From: Onthophagus taurus
Taxonomy: Eukaryota; Arthropoda; Insecta; Coleoptera; Scarabaeidae
Direction: 5' to 3'
Assembly (NCBI RefSeq): GCF_036711975.1
Contig: NC_091967.1
Span: 29,241,501 to 29,305,500, forward strand
Length of the DNA: 64,000 bases
The notes under the pieces are model-generated. The model was given only the letters and a program-made list of their open reading frames with translations, had not been told where the DNA came from and ran no database searches. The first letter of the stretch is position 1; each line of letters begins with the position of its first letter. The position numbers were made by a program, and so were the translations under genes. Positions 22,121 through 34,115 of this stretch are shown here, piece by piece.

Positions 22121-23040
22121 TTATTCTTTTTTATTCAGTGTTAATTTCTTCTGTAGTAAATAATCTGCTAGAGCTACGCTGGTATAGTAGTTGACGGTAG
22201 TAATTTCATTTCTGTTTGAATTTTCTATTAGTTTTACTAATCGCTTTACAATATCCATCGGTTTGTTAGATACCATATACAAACCACCTCGTTGCTTGCC
22301 GCAATAAATTACTATGTTGTATGTATAAAAAGTTTTCGCGTAGCAAAGTGCATATATTTTTATCCCATATTTAGCGGGTTTGTTTGGCATATACTGTATT
22401 CATGCACATCTACCTCGGAAAGGATGCAACATTTCGCCTATTGTGACGAATTCACCTAACTTGAAACACGCTGTTTTCTAGAAATTTCTCGAAAAAACAC
22501 CGAATTGCTGCCAATTTGTCAGTTTTACGTCTATCCACTCTTGTGACTTTATCATCAAAGTGATCGAGTTAAAAACAAAAATCGTTTGTAGTTCATCACT
22601 GCTCTAACAATTTGAATGCCTGTTCCATCACTGCTCCAAATTTCTTTTACATTCGCAAAACGTGACTTTTTAATACCTATTAAGAAAAGTATTCCCAAAT
22701 AAGCCAATAATTCGTTTATGTTAGTATCTTTGATATCTCTGCTTCGTGTGTAATCACGATTTGATCTCAGAGATTCTATATAAGTATTTGTATGTGCCAC
22801 AATATTTTCAAGCATTATACTATCGATAATTTTTTGAAATAGTTCTAATTCACTAAGATTGTTTACACCACAAGTAGGACCTGAAACATCTTTTATTATG
22901 TTAATATTTTTTTTGACATTGTCTTTTCCAACATAAAAATCTTCTATACATGTCTCAATACTGTCTTCATACTCTTCAGAAGAATTATCCACTTCAGATG
23001 CGCTGTCAAAATTATTTACTTCAATTTCTTCATCACTCAT
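22121..23040 (-). pseudogene. piggyBac-type transposase, N-terminal to mid part
   Basis: From ATG 23040 (MSDEEIEVNN) an acidic N-terminal region is followed by ELELFQKIIDS, then the INELLAYLGILFLIGIKKSR block. Frame changes occur at about 22560-22400, where LAAIRCFFEKFLEN and further pieces lie in shifted frames. The frame 22390-22121 has MPNKPAKYGIKIYAL, CGKQ, SNKPMDIVKRLV and NYYTSVALADYLL, the DDE_Tnp_1_7 core including the second catalytic aspartate region, though NYYTS lacks the usual preceding D. The C-terminal cysteine-rich end is missing. Confidence 0.85.
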
Positions 23041-23100
23041 TTTTTTCTTCTTCTTTTTTCGGTTTATCAAATAGTTCTTAAATGTTGTTTTCAATGTCAC

Positions 23101-24257
23101 TTTTAGATAATATTTCTTGTGCTGCCATCATTTATATAATAGATTAAATTTTAACACTTGTTATATTTTAACACTGTTAATAATTATACCAATTGCCGGG
23201 TATAAGAAAATTTCTGAATTATATAAAGAAAAGAATGTTTTGAAAAAAAGTACTTACACGCACACAAGTAAGATTTCGAAAGAAAAACACCCCGTGTATC
23301 ACTTAAATTAGTTTATTTAACTGTTTAATACATGAACTTTAACTGAACTAACAATTTGATAAGAATCAATTAACACCTTCATGAATTGTTGAATAAACAC
23401 TCTGTCTGAATTATGTAAAGAACTGAATTGAATTGGAATAAAACGAGGAACGTGACTTTTAAAACCAGTTTCTTTTTTACAAATGAAAAATAAAATAGCA
23501 TTTAAATTTAAAATATGAAAATTGAATTAAAAACATTATATTCTATAAAACAATGAGATAAACAGAATTAATATTTCTATTTAATTAAACAAACACATTC
23601 AATATTTTTTTCAACACAGAAACTTTTGCATAAAAAGACTTCTTTTCGCTCTAACGACACTTTACACAATGACTATAACGTGGATCTCTAAACTTATATA
23701 TTGACAACCGTATTCTAAATATACCCCGAAATCTTCCGAGGATTACCTACTCATAAAAACTAATCGTAAATAACTCCTAAAAAATAAATACGGCCTGTGC
23801 AAACAAACCCTCATGGCGTTTTAAAATTTAGTTTCCGATCCCAACAGACCTCTTATTTACACGCAAAAAACCTTTGAATATATTGAATATTTATACAAAC
23901 TAGCGAAAAAATTGAAAAGATTGAAATATTGAAAAGATGAAGAAAAAAATTTCGATTCCGAGAAAACTTTCATTACGGACCTGTATTTTTTTAAAGTCAG
24001 AAAACAACCCGAAAACCTTCACATATGACTCGAAACGTGTTTATAATACATTTACACCATAAATTCATCCCATAATATCAATACGGCCTTATCAATCAGC
24101 AATTAATGTGTAAATTTTTTATCTTTCACACCTTTTTTTGCCATAAAAACGACGCCAATAGTTTTTTTTTTTAATTTTCTCATCGTAATGTTCAAAATAT
24201 ATGGTTACACGAATACATTAGCGTTAAATCGTTCCAAATGCATTATATAAGGAAATA
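23101..24257. other. No gene seen
   Basis: AT-rich sequence between the piggyBac-like start codon and the Tc1-like element. I find no recognisable protein, RNA or repeat, apart from poly(T/A) runs. Confidence 0.5.
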
Positions 24258-25680
24258 CACTGTTGGAAATAATTCACGAGCACACCCTGTATAATCTGAA
24301 CGCGTGTGTCTAGCGCAATAAAATTTGGTATGGAAGTAGTACTAAAGTAGTGTAACTTACTCTCACATGGAGAACGGCACAACTCTGCTGGGAGGAGAAA
24401 CATCAATAGATATCCCCGTGAGCTTCGCGTACCATCTCTACACGACGTGGCATGGAGTCTATAAGGCGCTATATTGTAGCGAGAGGGATGGCCAACCATA
24501 CCACCTCAACTCGCCTCCATAGCTCCTCAACGTTAGCCGAGGAAGCCGGATAACGTAGAAGTCTCCGACCAGTCATGTCCCAAACATGTTCAATCGGATT
24601 CAGATGCGGAAACCGAGCTAGCCATGGAAGCATTCGTATACGGTGCTCTTCCACAAAGGTCTATACAATACGCCCGATGTGCTGTCGTACGTTGTCGTGC
24701 ATGTATAGCAGGCCTAGGAGCCGCCGAACGTAGGGAAGCACAACGGACCGTAGCACCTCATCGACGTATCGTTGACCCGTCATGGTCTGCTATACACGCA
24801 GCAGACGTGTACGTCCACCATATGTAGTCGCACCCGATACCATAATGCTCGGTTGTCGGTGGATAGGGCGTTCTTGCACACACTGCTCGAGTAGACGATC
24901 ATCACGGCTCCGACGAACTAAAATTCGCGCATCACCGGTGCTCAATTCGAATCTTGATTCGTCGGAAAACAAAATGTCCCTCTACTCGGCAACCTACTAA
25001 TGCCTAGCGTCGACCCACTCGTGACGTATGCTGCGGTGCTTGGGTGTTACTGCAATCCCCTGTATCGCACAACGCGCGCGCCAGTCCACTATCTACCAAA
25101 CGCCGCCGTACTGTTCGCGTAGTGAGTGCGCCTTCCCCTGCCAGTGGCCAAACAGCTCCAAGTTGCCTTGAGGAGGACACATACCACGCTAAAGCACTGA
25201 GCACAAGAGCGCGATCCTCGTGTGATGCGGACGCGCAGGGCCGTCCCGGTTGCCGCTGAAGGTACTTATGTCCTACCTCAGACCATTCTCGCCATGGCCG
25301 TTGCACTGTCGATAACGACCGCTCGAGACGACGCGCAATTTCACAGAACGATACACCCTCAATGTGCATACCCACAAACATTCCTCGCCCAAACTCGCTT
25401 AAGTAACGCGATCGCCCATCCATTGTGCACAGAGTAAGATAACAATGTGGTCCTTCACACCACACTAAAAACGACCGGTATTTACCATCCACTTCTGTCT
25501 TCATAGCGACGGAATGTTCCACTTGGAAGGGCGGCTCAGTCAACAATGCCGCGACGGAACAACTCGAAACTCCCTGAATAAACTCGTCTACAGTAAACCT
25601 TTGTGCTCCGCAAATATTATGGATATATCTTCACCCGTTCAGATTATATAGGGTGTGCTCGTGAATTATTTCCAACAATG
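24258..25680 (-). mobile_element. Tc1/mariner-like element with TA duplication
   Basis: Inverted ends CACTGTTGGAAATAATTCAC (24258 onward) and its reverse complement ending at 25680 enclose 1423 bases and are flanked by TA on both sides (24256-24257, 25681-25682). A minus-strand transposase remnant fills the interior. A left-end fragment of the same family occurs at 27879-28058. Confidence 0.85.
24430..25600 (-). pseudogene. Tc1-like DDE transposase, broken
   Basis: Minus-strand pieces in order: 25546-25004 with a helix-turn-helix region (ISFCEIARRLERSLSTVQR in near form, GVSFCEIARRLERS) and TTRTVRRRLVDSGL; 24972-24790 opening MFSDESRFELSTGDAR, which holds the second catalytic Asp; and 24654-24469 with LPWLARFPHLNPIEHVWD, holding the last acidic position (usually SPDLNPIE; here the D is H). 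Three frames and the changed residue mark it as inactive. Length and layout fit the ~340-residue Tc1 family. Confidence 0.85.
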
Positions 25681-25738
25681 TATATTAAAAAAACGAAGAT
25701 TGTGATAAATTTTATAACAGCGCGCCCGCTCGAAGGTT

Positions 25739-26105
25739 ACGAAATACATTTATTATTATTATTTAATTTTTAAGTATACATAACTTTTATTATACAATTA
25801 CATTTAAAAAAATATATATCCATACAGATGAACATCACGGTCATCGGTCGGAAATTTTTTACGTTTAATAAGTTAAACATAAATTTTATAAAACAATTAA
25901 TATAGGTACATAAGTATGAACAATAGGGTATCAGATTATATATCAGATTTCTTCTGATCACATATCAGATTGCTCTCAGGTGTTATTGCTACATAAAATG
26001 CGAATTAAACAGTTTTTATTATTAAATCACCGAGATTAAGTAAAGTTCATTGCACCTCATCAACACTTGTTTCAACTTGTTTAAACTTGTTTAAATCATT
26101 AATAA
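25739..26105 (-). mobile_element. Relic Polinton: second piece
   Basis: 25745-25860 matches the reverse complement of 43165-43285, and 25975-26095 matches the reverse complement of 42480-42620 (GTTATTGTTATC-type run, CACCGAGATTAAGTAAAG). It continues the relic interrupted by the piggyBac-like element. Confidence 0.7.
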
Positions 26106-26199
26106 AAACAAAAAGTTGCATCCGGGAGGCGTCGTTTGAAGGAAAAAGAGTGATCGACTAGACCAACAGCAGCCAACCGGATGATAAGAGTGTAAACAA

Positions 26200-27660
26200 G
26201 AATTGACACGTTTTAACTGGCATAAATATGAAATGACTTTTAAAACCTTTGCCGGAATGCGAAAACATATGTGGAGAGCGCACACTGAGTTTTATTATGG
26301 CCAGTTAGAGGAGGAGGCTAGCGGAGGAAGAGAGAGATGGTCAGACCTAGAACTTGACCGGATGGCGCTGTTGGAGGCGAACATGCCTTCGGGCTTGTTC
26401 CCGAATCAGTACATTTCGGAGACCCCAGGAAGGACGGTGGACGCTGTCAAGGGACAGCGGCGGAAGCCAACCTATAAGGCCCGGGTGGAAAGATATCGTT
26501 TAGATATCATGGAAGCCCAGGAAGCCGATGACCATCGCATGACCCCGGATGCCTGTGCAATCCCTGAAGCCCCAAACGATCCGGTTCTGGCGTTCCTGCG
26601 TGAACACTTTGCGGAGAACATATCCGAGCGAGTCGGTGACGAAGGTATCTCCCTATTGAACTGCCTGCACAGTGGAGCGGAGGCGAAGCACTGCAGTGTT
26701 ACACCACTGCCCTCATTAAGGGGATGTCGCGTAAAGGCTCTAGGGCCGTTAACAGAGGGGTTCCCAAAACAACTACGTCCAGGCCGGGCCCGAAAAAGGA
26801 TAACCGGCCAACCAAGGCGAAGGTCAAGCGGGCGGCTGAGTATCGAGCCGCCCAAAATCTCTTTAAAAGAGATCGTAAGCTAATGGCCGGTTTGATCCTC
26901 TCCGGGAAACCCCTCATCAACGAGCAAAAGCGACACCCTGACGTGGGCAGAGTGCAAAGGGCCTATGGCAGTCTTTGGGAGTCCGAGTTGCCGGCGGACG
27001 TGGAGAAGTTCGAAGCGAAGGTCATGCGGGGCTCAGACGCCATATACGCTCCCATCACGGTGGGGGACGTTGCAGCTGCCATTCGACAAGGCAAATCGGA
27101 GAGTGCGGGGCCAGACGGGGTGCGCATGGCGGACGTTAGGGTCGTTCACCAAGATAAGCTGATCCTGCTGTTCAATGCATTGCTCTACTGCGGTTGACTA
27201 CCGCAAGAGCTTACACAAAGCAGAACGGTGCTGTTACCAAAGTCCGAAGACCCGGACTCCGTGGACGACTGGCGGCCGATCACCATCGCCAGTATATTAC
27301 TCAGGCTGTGCAACAAAATCTTTGGAAGGCGCCTAGGAGAAATAGAGATTAACCCCAACCAGAGAGGGTTTCAACCAAACGAGCGTGGTCCGAGCGCTTC
27401 GGCGCTTTGGAATCGATCCGCGATCGTACGCTATGTCCAGGGAAATTTTAAAGCCGCTAGCACGGTGATTGACGTAGGGAAGGACAAGACGGACAGCATT
27501 TCTATCAAGAGGGGAGTAAAGCAGGGCGACCCGCTTTCCCCTCTTTTGTTTAACTTCGTTTTGGATGAATTAATGGACCAATTGTCGGCGGACGCGAAGT
27601 TGAGTATCGGCGATCGGAAGGTATGCTGTATGGCATACGCTGAATATCTCGTTCTCCAAA
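26200..27660 (+). pseudogene. R2-clade retrotransposon ORF, truncated
   Basis: The N-terminal frame (26203-26883) has a C2H2-like finger whose cysteines are lost (FKTFAGMRKHMWRAH), then RTVDAVKGQRRKPTYKARVE, typical of R2-clade proteins. The protein continues in the frame 26724-27197 with RVQRAYGSLWESELP and SAGPDGVRMADV, stops at 27195, and goes on at 27228 with LLPKSEDP, DWRPITIASILLR, GVKQGDPLSPLLFNFVLDEL and a degenerate active site MAYAEYLVL. Both catalytic aspartates are replaced, a segment between FQPNERG and ASTVIDV is missing, and the end joins BEL/Pao gag at about 27660. Not in a 28S site here. Confidence 0.75.
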
Positions 27661-28165
27661 TTATGAAACGTGCAAAAATTCATATACTTAACACCATCTT
27701 TAAAAGATATCGCAGCCGAAGTTATTCAATCTTTGGAAGTTGCAAGTGAAAATTATACAGTTGCCATATAATTATTAAATGAACGCTTTGAAAACAAAAA
27801 GATCATTATGAATAGCCATATTCGCAGAATTTACGAATTGGAAAATGTTGCAAAGGTTTCACTAACGTCATTAAGATACACTGTTGGAAATAATCCACGA
27901 ACACACCCTGTATAACCTGAACGCGTGTGTCTAGCGCAATAAAATTTGGTATGGAAGTAGTACTAAAGTAGTGTAACTTACTCTCACATGGAGAGCGGCA
28001 CAACTCTGCTGGGAAGAGCAACATCAATAGCGAGAGTATCCCCCGTGAGCTTCGCGTGAAGAATTTCTAAAAAAGAATATTATTGATAGAATACGATTAA
28101 CAAAGGAGTTAAAACTTTGTACAAACTGTTTGAATTGAAATCATTCCGTTCAACGACATCAGTAG
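27661..28165 (+). pseudogene. BEL/Pao gag fragments
   Basis: 27661-27878 reads SLKDIAAEVIQSLEVASENY, then LLNERFENKKIIMNSHIRR, a DUF1759-type gag segment with a stop after NYTVAI. After the Tc1-like fragment, 28059-28165 reads EEFLKKNIIDRIRLTKELK and CTNCLN, the start of the cysteine region, before it is cut by the palindrome at the Polinton's left end. Confidence 0.75.
27879..28058 (-). mobile_element. Tc1-like element, end fragment
   Basis: Nearly identical to 24258-24440, including the CACTGTTGGAAATAAT end and the GTGTGTCTAGCGCAATAAAA segment. Only one end is present, inside BEL gag. Confidence 0.9.
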
Positions 28166-28171
28166 TATAGA

Positions 28172-28540
28172 AACGCCGATTCTAGACCGGAAATTGCTCC
28201 TCCGCTCCTCCGTGACGTCATCAGCCCAATGTAAAAGGATAGGGAAGGGTACCAACCTAAGGCGGAGGAGAAAAAAAAATAGGTTGGTATTGGAAAAGTA
28301 ACAAGATCTGGTGACTTTAAAAAAAAAAGTAACGCGCCACCTAGTGGTTGGTAGTGGAACTAAACCATTACCGATAAGGTAGACTGCTACTTTTTTTTAA
28401 AAAGTCACCATATCTAGCTACCAACCTAGTTTTTCCCCCAAGCCTTTGGTTGACACTCCTCCCCCCTATCTTTTTACATCGGGCGGATGACGTCACGGAG
28501 GAGCGGAGGAGCAACAACTTCCTGTCTAGAACCGGCGTTT
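28172..28540. repeat. Imperfect palindrome at the Polinton left end
   Basis: Arms of about 70 bases (28172-28243 and 28470-28540) are inverted copies: AAACGCCG, TCTAGAC, GCTCCTCCGCTCCTCCGTGA and ATGTAAAA..GATAGGG. A second inner pair lies around 28275-28440. The outer 11 bases of the right arm are also the tip of the Polinton TIR. Confidence 0.8.
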
Positions 28541-29235
28541 CTGAAAGATGGCGCGTTGAACGCATAAAGGCGCGCCTCACAACTCTTGAATGCGCGTGCG
28601 CAGGAATTTAGGAATATTCCGGAAAATAATAATAAAAAACGTTGAGAAGCAAGCCCGCTTCTAACTCCACCACAACGGAAGGCCATGCGCAGCTCGTAAG
28701 ACGTTTTCCATGAACAATAAATAGGGTAAATCCAACTCAACTTCGAATAAATTTTTTCTTTGGTTTAAACTCACAGAGACCGAAAAAAAAAAGACAGAGA
28801 CATTGCGCGCGGTTTACGTCTGACACGTTCGGTTTCTAAAGTAAAACTGATTATGAGTTACGCGATACAATGCTTTTCTCGCCGGGAGGAAGTGTCAACT
28901 TACACGATCGACGCGGCGCATCGTCAAAGTGAAGTGCAATGCACCTCGCCGGCGGAAGTGTCAAGTTACAAACGGCGTGGCGCGGCTGCAATAATGCTGA
29001 GCAATGGAATAATTGACCTAAATGAAATGTTATATATAATTAATATTAAGGAAGTAAAAAAATAATACAAATTATAAAATTGTTTTAATGCATTTTCATT
29101 AACAAAAATTATGTACGTGAAAAAAAATACATTTAAATAAAAGAAGGAAAAGGTTTAAATAATACAATTTAATTTTCCCAATTAACCCAATTTAAATATA
29201 TTGAAACATTTTAAAATAAAAATTACAAATACATA
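28530..29235 (+). repeat. Polinton left terminal inverted repeat
   Basis: Tip AACCGGCGTTTCTGAAAGATG; inner part TGCAATAATGCTGAGCAATG and a TTTAAATAATACAATTTAAT stretch. It lacks about 250 bases present in the right copy (near 43862-44115). Confidence 0.9.
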
Positions 29236-29692
29236 TGCATCTTGAAAGTTTATACACGATTAAATATATATACAAAATTTTACAATCGGTAAAATTAACA
29301 AATATAGTATTTGCATTACGATACACATGCCAATAGTTATAATTGTAATAACAATCGTTAATATATTCAAAATCATTAACATTAATATGGTCGTCAATAA
29401 CTAATTTAGCTGATTCATTATCAGGAAAGTATCCATTAACTTTTAGGAAATCTTTAAATTTTCGATGATCTTCAAAGTCTTCATCACTACCAACATACAG
29501 AATATAACCCTTGCGATAAACCCTCCATATATTATTTTCAAATTCACAAAACTGAACAAATTGTGAATCATTTATTTTATCACCATCGTTGTCTCGTATA
29601 TCTACAAGTACCAAATCGAGCTGAGTAATTTCTTCTGGAAAATCGGTATTTAAACACTGCTTCAGTTTAAGCCGAAAGTCAGTCCAAGACAT
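29192..29692 (-). CDS. Polinton accessory protein, unknown
   Basis: From ATG 29692 (MSWTDFRLKLKQ) there are 166 residues; the open frame extends further upstream, but this is the first plausible Met after an unlikely leader. It is rich in D, N, F and Y, with IYRKGYILYVGSDEDFEDH-like sequence in the middle (here WRVYRKGYILYVGSDEDF) and two similar halves around WRVYRKG and WHVYRNA. The last ~15 residues are encoded inside the terminal repeat. No domain is recognised. It is the outermost leftward gene. Confidence 0.55.
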   Translation of the reverse strand: MSWTDFRLKLKQCLNTDFPEEITQLDLVLVDIRDNDGDKINDSQFVQFCEFENNIWRVYRKGYILYVGSDEDFEDHRKFKDFLKVNGYFPDNESAKLVIDDHINVNDFEYINDCYYNYNYWHVYRNANTIFVNFTDCKILYIYLIVYKLSRCICICNFYFKMFQYI

Positions 29693-29845
29693 TATGACGA
29701 CGATGTGAACACTTCGATTTTTAAAAGGTAACTGAGACACATATGATTTAAATTTACAATTAAACATAATTTTTTAAAAGTCAACTAAATAACAGCAGAA
29801 TTTAACTTACAACTAAAATGGATTTACATCAAAAATTTAAATAAT

Positions 29846-29968
29846 AAAAAGGATTTCGATGGAGTAACGTTAACAAATACCTTAGTGGCCGAATTGAACT
29901 TACAACATAAAGGGAATAGAAAATTACATTTACACGCGATTCGCAATTAAACCATCGAAATCCTTTTT
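29846..29968. repeat. Inverted repeat, 17-base arms
   Basis: AAAAAGGATTTCGATGG at 29846-29862 and its complement at 29952-29968, between the accessory gene and PolB. The loop of about 89 bases has an open plus-strand frame but no recognisable protein. Confidence 0.7.
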
Positions 29969-30000
29969 TTACAATTATATAATCAAAAAATATAAACTAT

Positions 30001-33000
30001 TTATGATAATGGAGTGTTGATACGATAGTGACCCCACGCTAATGTACTCACCCCATCATCATTAATATAACGTTTCGAATCACGTGATGAAAGAGCCAAT
30101 TTATTTTGTAGCATGGTATATATGCTATGCTTTTGACTTCTCAACAAGTATTGTTTCATGTAAATATCTCTTTTTGACGTTATACATTCCAAATAATGTT
30201 CAAAGGTAATTTTGCGTTTAACCACAGCCTTCTTTACACCTTTAGCCTTTTTAGTGATACGGCCGGAACAGACCCTATTAGCGTACAATTTAGAACGTAA
30301 ACCAATAAATTCTGACATGATTCTACCGGAATTTTCATCTTTCATCAACCCCAATACCGCTTTATTTTGTATTGGGATGCTAAACTCATTATCTGGAAGA
30401 TAATTTGACGTATCGAAGCGTTCTAAATTATCTTTAACGAATGCATACACATCATCTGTGGTTGAATTGAATTTCAACAATTGAATTTCAGAGCCAAATT
30501 TAGGTTTCAAATAATCATAATAAAATTGGTACATGAGTAATTTAGAAATTTCCAAAACTGCAAACCCTACATATAAGGGTTTATCGTAAACCACATGCAG
30601 ATGTTCCATTTGAATAGCCGAAAATGTTTCCGTAAAAATTTTTATATTCTTAAAATTTAATTTAGCAATTAGACTACGTGCCCCTAATTTTGGTCTACCC
30701 GTTCTCTTACATATATCTTCCCAACTTGTCACTAACCTCACATCGACCCTTTTATCTACATTTTCCATAGTTTTACCGAAAACCGCATTGTTCATTAATT
30801 TAAAAAAATCCTTTTCAAAACTATTTTTGGCAGTTTGACGTAAATGTGTGTTAACGTCGATGTAAGGTTTAAGCCAAGCTGATTGTTTAAAAGATAAAAT
30901 ACGATTAATTTTTCTAACTATAAGACCGTGAGCGACGGCATGCTTTAAATTTCTATAATGAATTACATAATTTTTCTTATTAAATAAATTTGGAATAAGT
31001 CTTTTATCGCTCACGCTTTTAGAGTTTGGCGGGCATATTTTCGGCTAGAAGTGGTAGGTCGTTATGCAAATCGTGCAATTCGCGCGGATATTCAATATCA
31101 ACGTCCAATATATACCCGTAATCTGAGGTATCGGATACGTTTCTAAATTCAAAACTTCCAATTTGGGCCGCATCTAACCAAACAAACTCATTAACGGGCA
31201 TATATTGAGACATTGCCCATTCATAGAGGTTATTTGCATCCCAATACATTAAATAATTTGAAGGTAAATCGGTGTTGAAAGTAGCATCGGTCATATATTT
31301 ATTATTTCCCTTAGCGTGACGATGACTGCAAAACGAGATGCCCCCGCGAATTCCCTTTTTAATGAAATGTACCTGATCTATATCTGTTAAAAGTTCGAGT
31401 TTGATCTGCGTGAACTTAAGCATAGCATCCCAAGATAAACCTGGCGCTGTATAATAATGGGCAGGGTCTAACCCATAAGTACTAAAACAAACCTCTCGAA
31501 ACTTTTCAAAGAGGTCTGCAAGTAAAAGTACATCGGTCTTTAGATATAGATCAGAATACTCACGTAAATTTTGACACCCGAATGTACGCCAAACGGTTTG
31601 CGCTTGATTGTATTCATCTTCACTTATACCATCGAAGCTCAGCTTATTCATAAAAGCATCTTTAGAGGGTAATGATGTTTCACCCAATCTATCAATAGAA
31701 TCAATATACTGGAAAAATACCCTTTCGTGTTAACAATTTAAACTGTTCGTGACGTACGAAAAATTTTTTAACGTGGATAAAGTCATCCTCCACAAGATTG
31801 CTGGCGAGCGAATCGAGAGAGGATGCCATGAACCTAAATGAATCTACAAAGCGCATTTTCATGTAGACGTTTTCAAAATCATCTTTGTGCTGTTTTTTAA
31901 CGCGATCAACTAAAACGTTTTTACTAAAGCTAATGTATTTTTCCTTATTGTTGGGTAAAACATCGATACCACCCTCCGAATCGATATCAGCTAATTCCTT
32001 TACGAATAAGTGTGAATCATACCCGCTAAAATTATGAAGAAATATCGGAATGAAATTAGGGAGTTTGAAATTAAGGTTACACGTTGAATGTGCGGCACCT
32101 CTAAATCTGCCGGTAATATGACAATGGTCGTGAACCTTATTCTGATTAAAACCATCAAACGGTGACTTACAAATATGGCATAACGAAGCTGAATTAAATT
32201 TCAATTCCTCTTCAGCGGTTAGAGGTAGCATTGGTTTAATACATTTTAAATATTCGTTGTAAATAGATTTAACGTCCTCGATTAATTTTGAAACAAAAAC
32301 TTTACCACAATCGAGGCCCGTATACGTTTCGAATTTATAATATTTAACATCGGATGTTGAAACGATATAATAAGCGAAGCTATACGGCACGTGTATATCT
32401 ACCGCTTCGTTGAAAGATGTTGAAGTAGTAGGTTCGCAAAACTCTACCGGCTTTAAAATCGATTCAAAATCCGCATATATAACAAAGGGAACGTTTTGAG
32501 TATTTTTATAATTATTAAATTGTAAAATATTTTCAGGTGTATACGAACCTAGAAAGTTTGGCTTTGAGCGCACATTTTTCGATGGTAAAATGGTTTTAAT
32601 ATGATTACAATCATGCAGTTGATGATCGTTTAACAACTTTTGTGTGGAAAAGCGTGTTAAACAACCATCGCAAAGGTGTACAGAATGACCGTGGTTGTAT
32701 ACTTGTTTCGAAATCAAACATGATAGATTTACAATTAAAACGTAATGTCCGTGTCCATTTTCATATAAATAAAGTAAATTTATATGGGTATCTCGTCGAT
32801 TTTTGGTAAAATAAATTGGTCCTTCCACCACATATTCTTTGGATGATTTAACTAGTTCATAAATATTTACACTTAAATTATTTAATTGTTCAATTTTAGG
32901 GATATCTTTTAAATGAACGGGAAAGTTTATATCCTTTAAATTTAATATTGTTGAAAAGTGTGGGTACGATGATGTTAAATTTCGACGACGTTCAGCCGGC

Positions 33001-34115
33001 CGCAGATAAGATACCAGACACCAAGCTAAGCAAGCGTTGTTATCGTAGTTTTTGATGTTAATGCACGCTTTCTTAGTAGCGATTGATTCTGGAAGCGGGA
33101 TGTACGACGAGCCGGGTATTGGTTGGAATTTGTTTATGTTTAGAAGAAGGTATGAAATAGAAAAGAAGGCCCAACCGGATCCCCTCTCCTTAAACTCTTC
33201 AGCTTGATGGTTAATACTTGCCACCATCTCATCATAAGTTTCATTAAAATCGGCGAATTGTGTAATTACTTCGAATTTGGTATTAAAATTCTTTTCGGAC
33301 GCGGTAACGGTCTCATCTCCATTTTCATTAATTGTTGTTTTAATAAAAATGGATAAAAGCTCGAGTTGCACCTTCACCGAGCCGTTCAGGGCCATGTAAG
33401 GTGCGATAATATTTCCGACGGTATTTCGGGTACGCGCTAGATATGTGGAGATATCATCATCATCATCACGATCTCCAGATATTTTATAACACGCAACTCG
33501 ATCTTTGTAACAAGTTGCAGTCTTCTCAACACCTTTCTCAACCTCTATCGTATGATTCATCCTGAGATGTGACTCTAAAGCCATATGATTCATGAAAGAA
33601 ATTCCGCACAAATCGCATACCTTTGATCTATTATCATCCGATAGCGGTTGAGGAAGATGTTTAGAAGGTTGCAAAATTGACCTTACCGCCGGCGCCGATG
33701 ATGTAGATGGTGGTACATCGATGGTGGATTTCGCTTTCGAACAATTTGCCATTGCTGGAGGTGGCGCTTGACGCTGAGGACCAACTTCTAAACCATTATC
33801 ACCCAACAGCGGTTGAGGAAGACGTTTAGAAGGTTGCAAAATTGACCTTACCGCCGATGATGTAGATGGTGGTACATCGATGGTGGGTTTCACTTTCGAA
33901 TAATTTGCCATTGCTGGAGGTGGCATTTGACGCTGAGGACCAACTTCTAAACCATGCACTAATCTTTTATGTCTTTGAAAATTGTCGAATCTCCAAAAAG
34001 ATTTATCGCATAAAGAACACTCGTTCTTAACGTTATTAGTATGCGAAAGTCGCGTGTGCCGATCGAGGTTCCTTTTGGCAGTGAACGACTTTTGACACTT
34101 ATCGCACGCGAACAT
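30001..34115 (-). pseudogene. polB: Polinton protein-primed DNA polymerase B with N-terminal zinc fingers, two frameshifts
   Basis: PolB replicates the element. The first frame (34115-31701, 804 residues) begins with two C2H2 fingers (residues ~4-55), a tandem pair of ~52-residue proline-rich repeats, a third finger (CDLCGISF...H), another cysteine/histidine segment, and then the exonuclease region with VIYADFESILKPVE and NFSGYDSHLFVKEL plus the HDHCHITGRFRGAAH element. A frameshift at about 31700 leads to 31687-31019 with YLKTDVLLLADLFEKFREV and motif A (YLMYWDANNLYEW). A second near 31025 leads to 31014-30001 with motif B (FKLMNNAVFGKTMENVDKR). Motif C is aberrant: the usual DTD appears as NSTTDD. 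The frameshifts are single-base changes, so decay is recent or they are sequence errors. Confidence 0.9.

Larger units (their letters stand above)
21918..25738 (-). mobile_element. piggyBac-like element, degraded, host of a Tc1 element
   Basis: A 22-base inverted repeat (AACCTTCGAGCGGGCGCGCTGT) sits at 21918-21939 and 25717-25738. Inside are the piggyBac transposase remnant and a Tc1-like element. I see no TTAA duplication, so linking the inverted repeat to the transposase is an inference from nesting. Confidence 0.5.
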
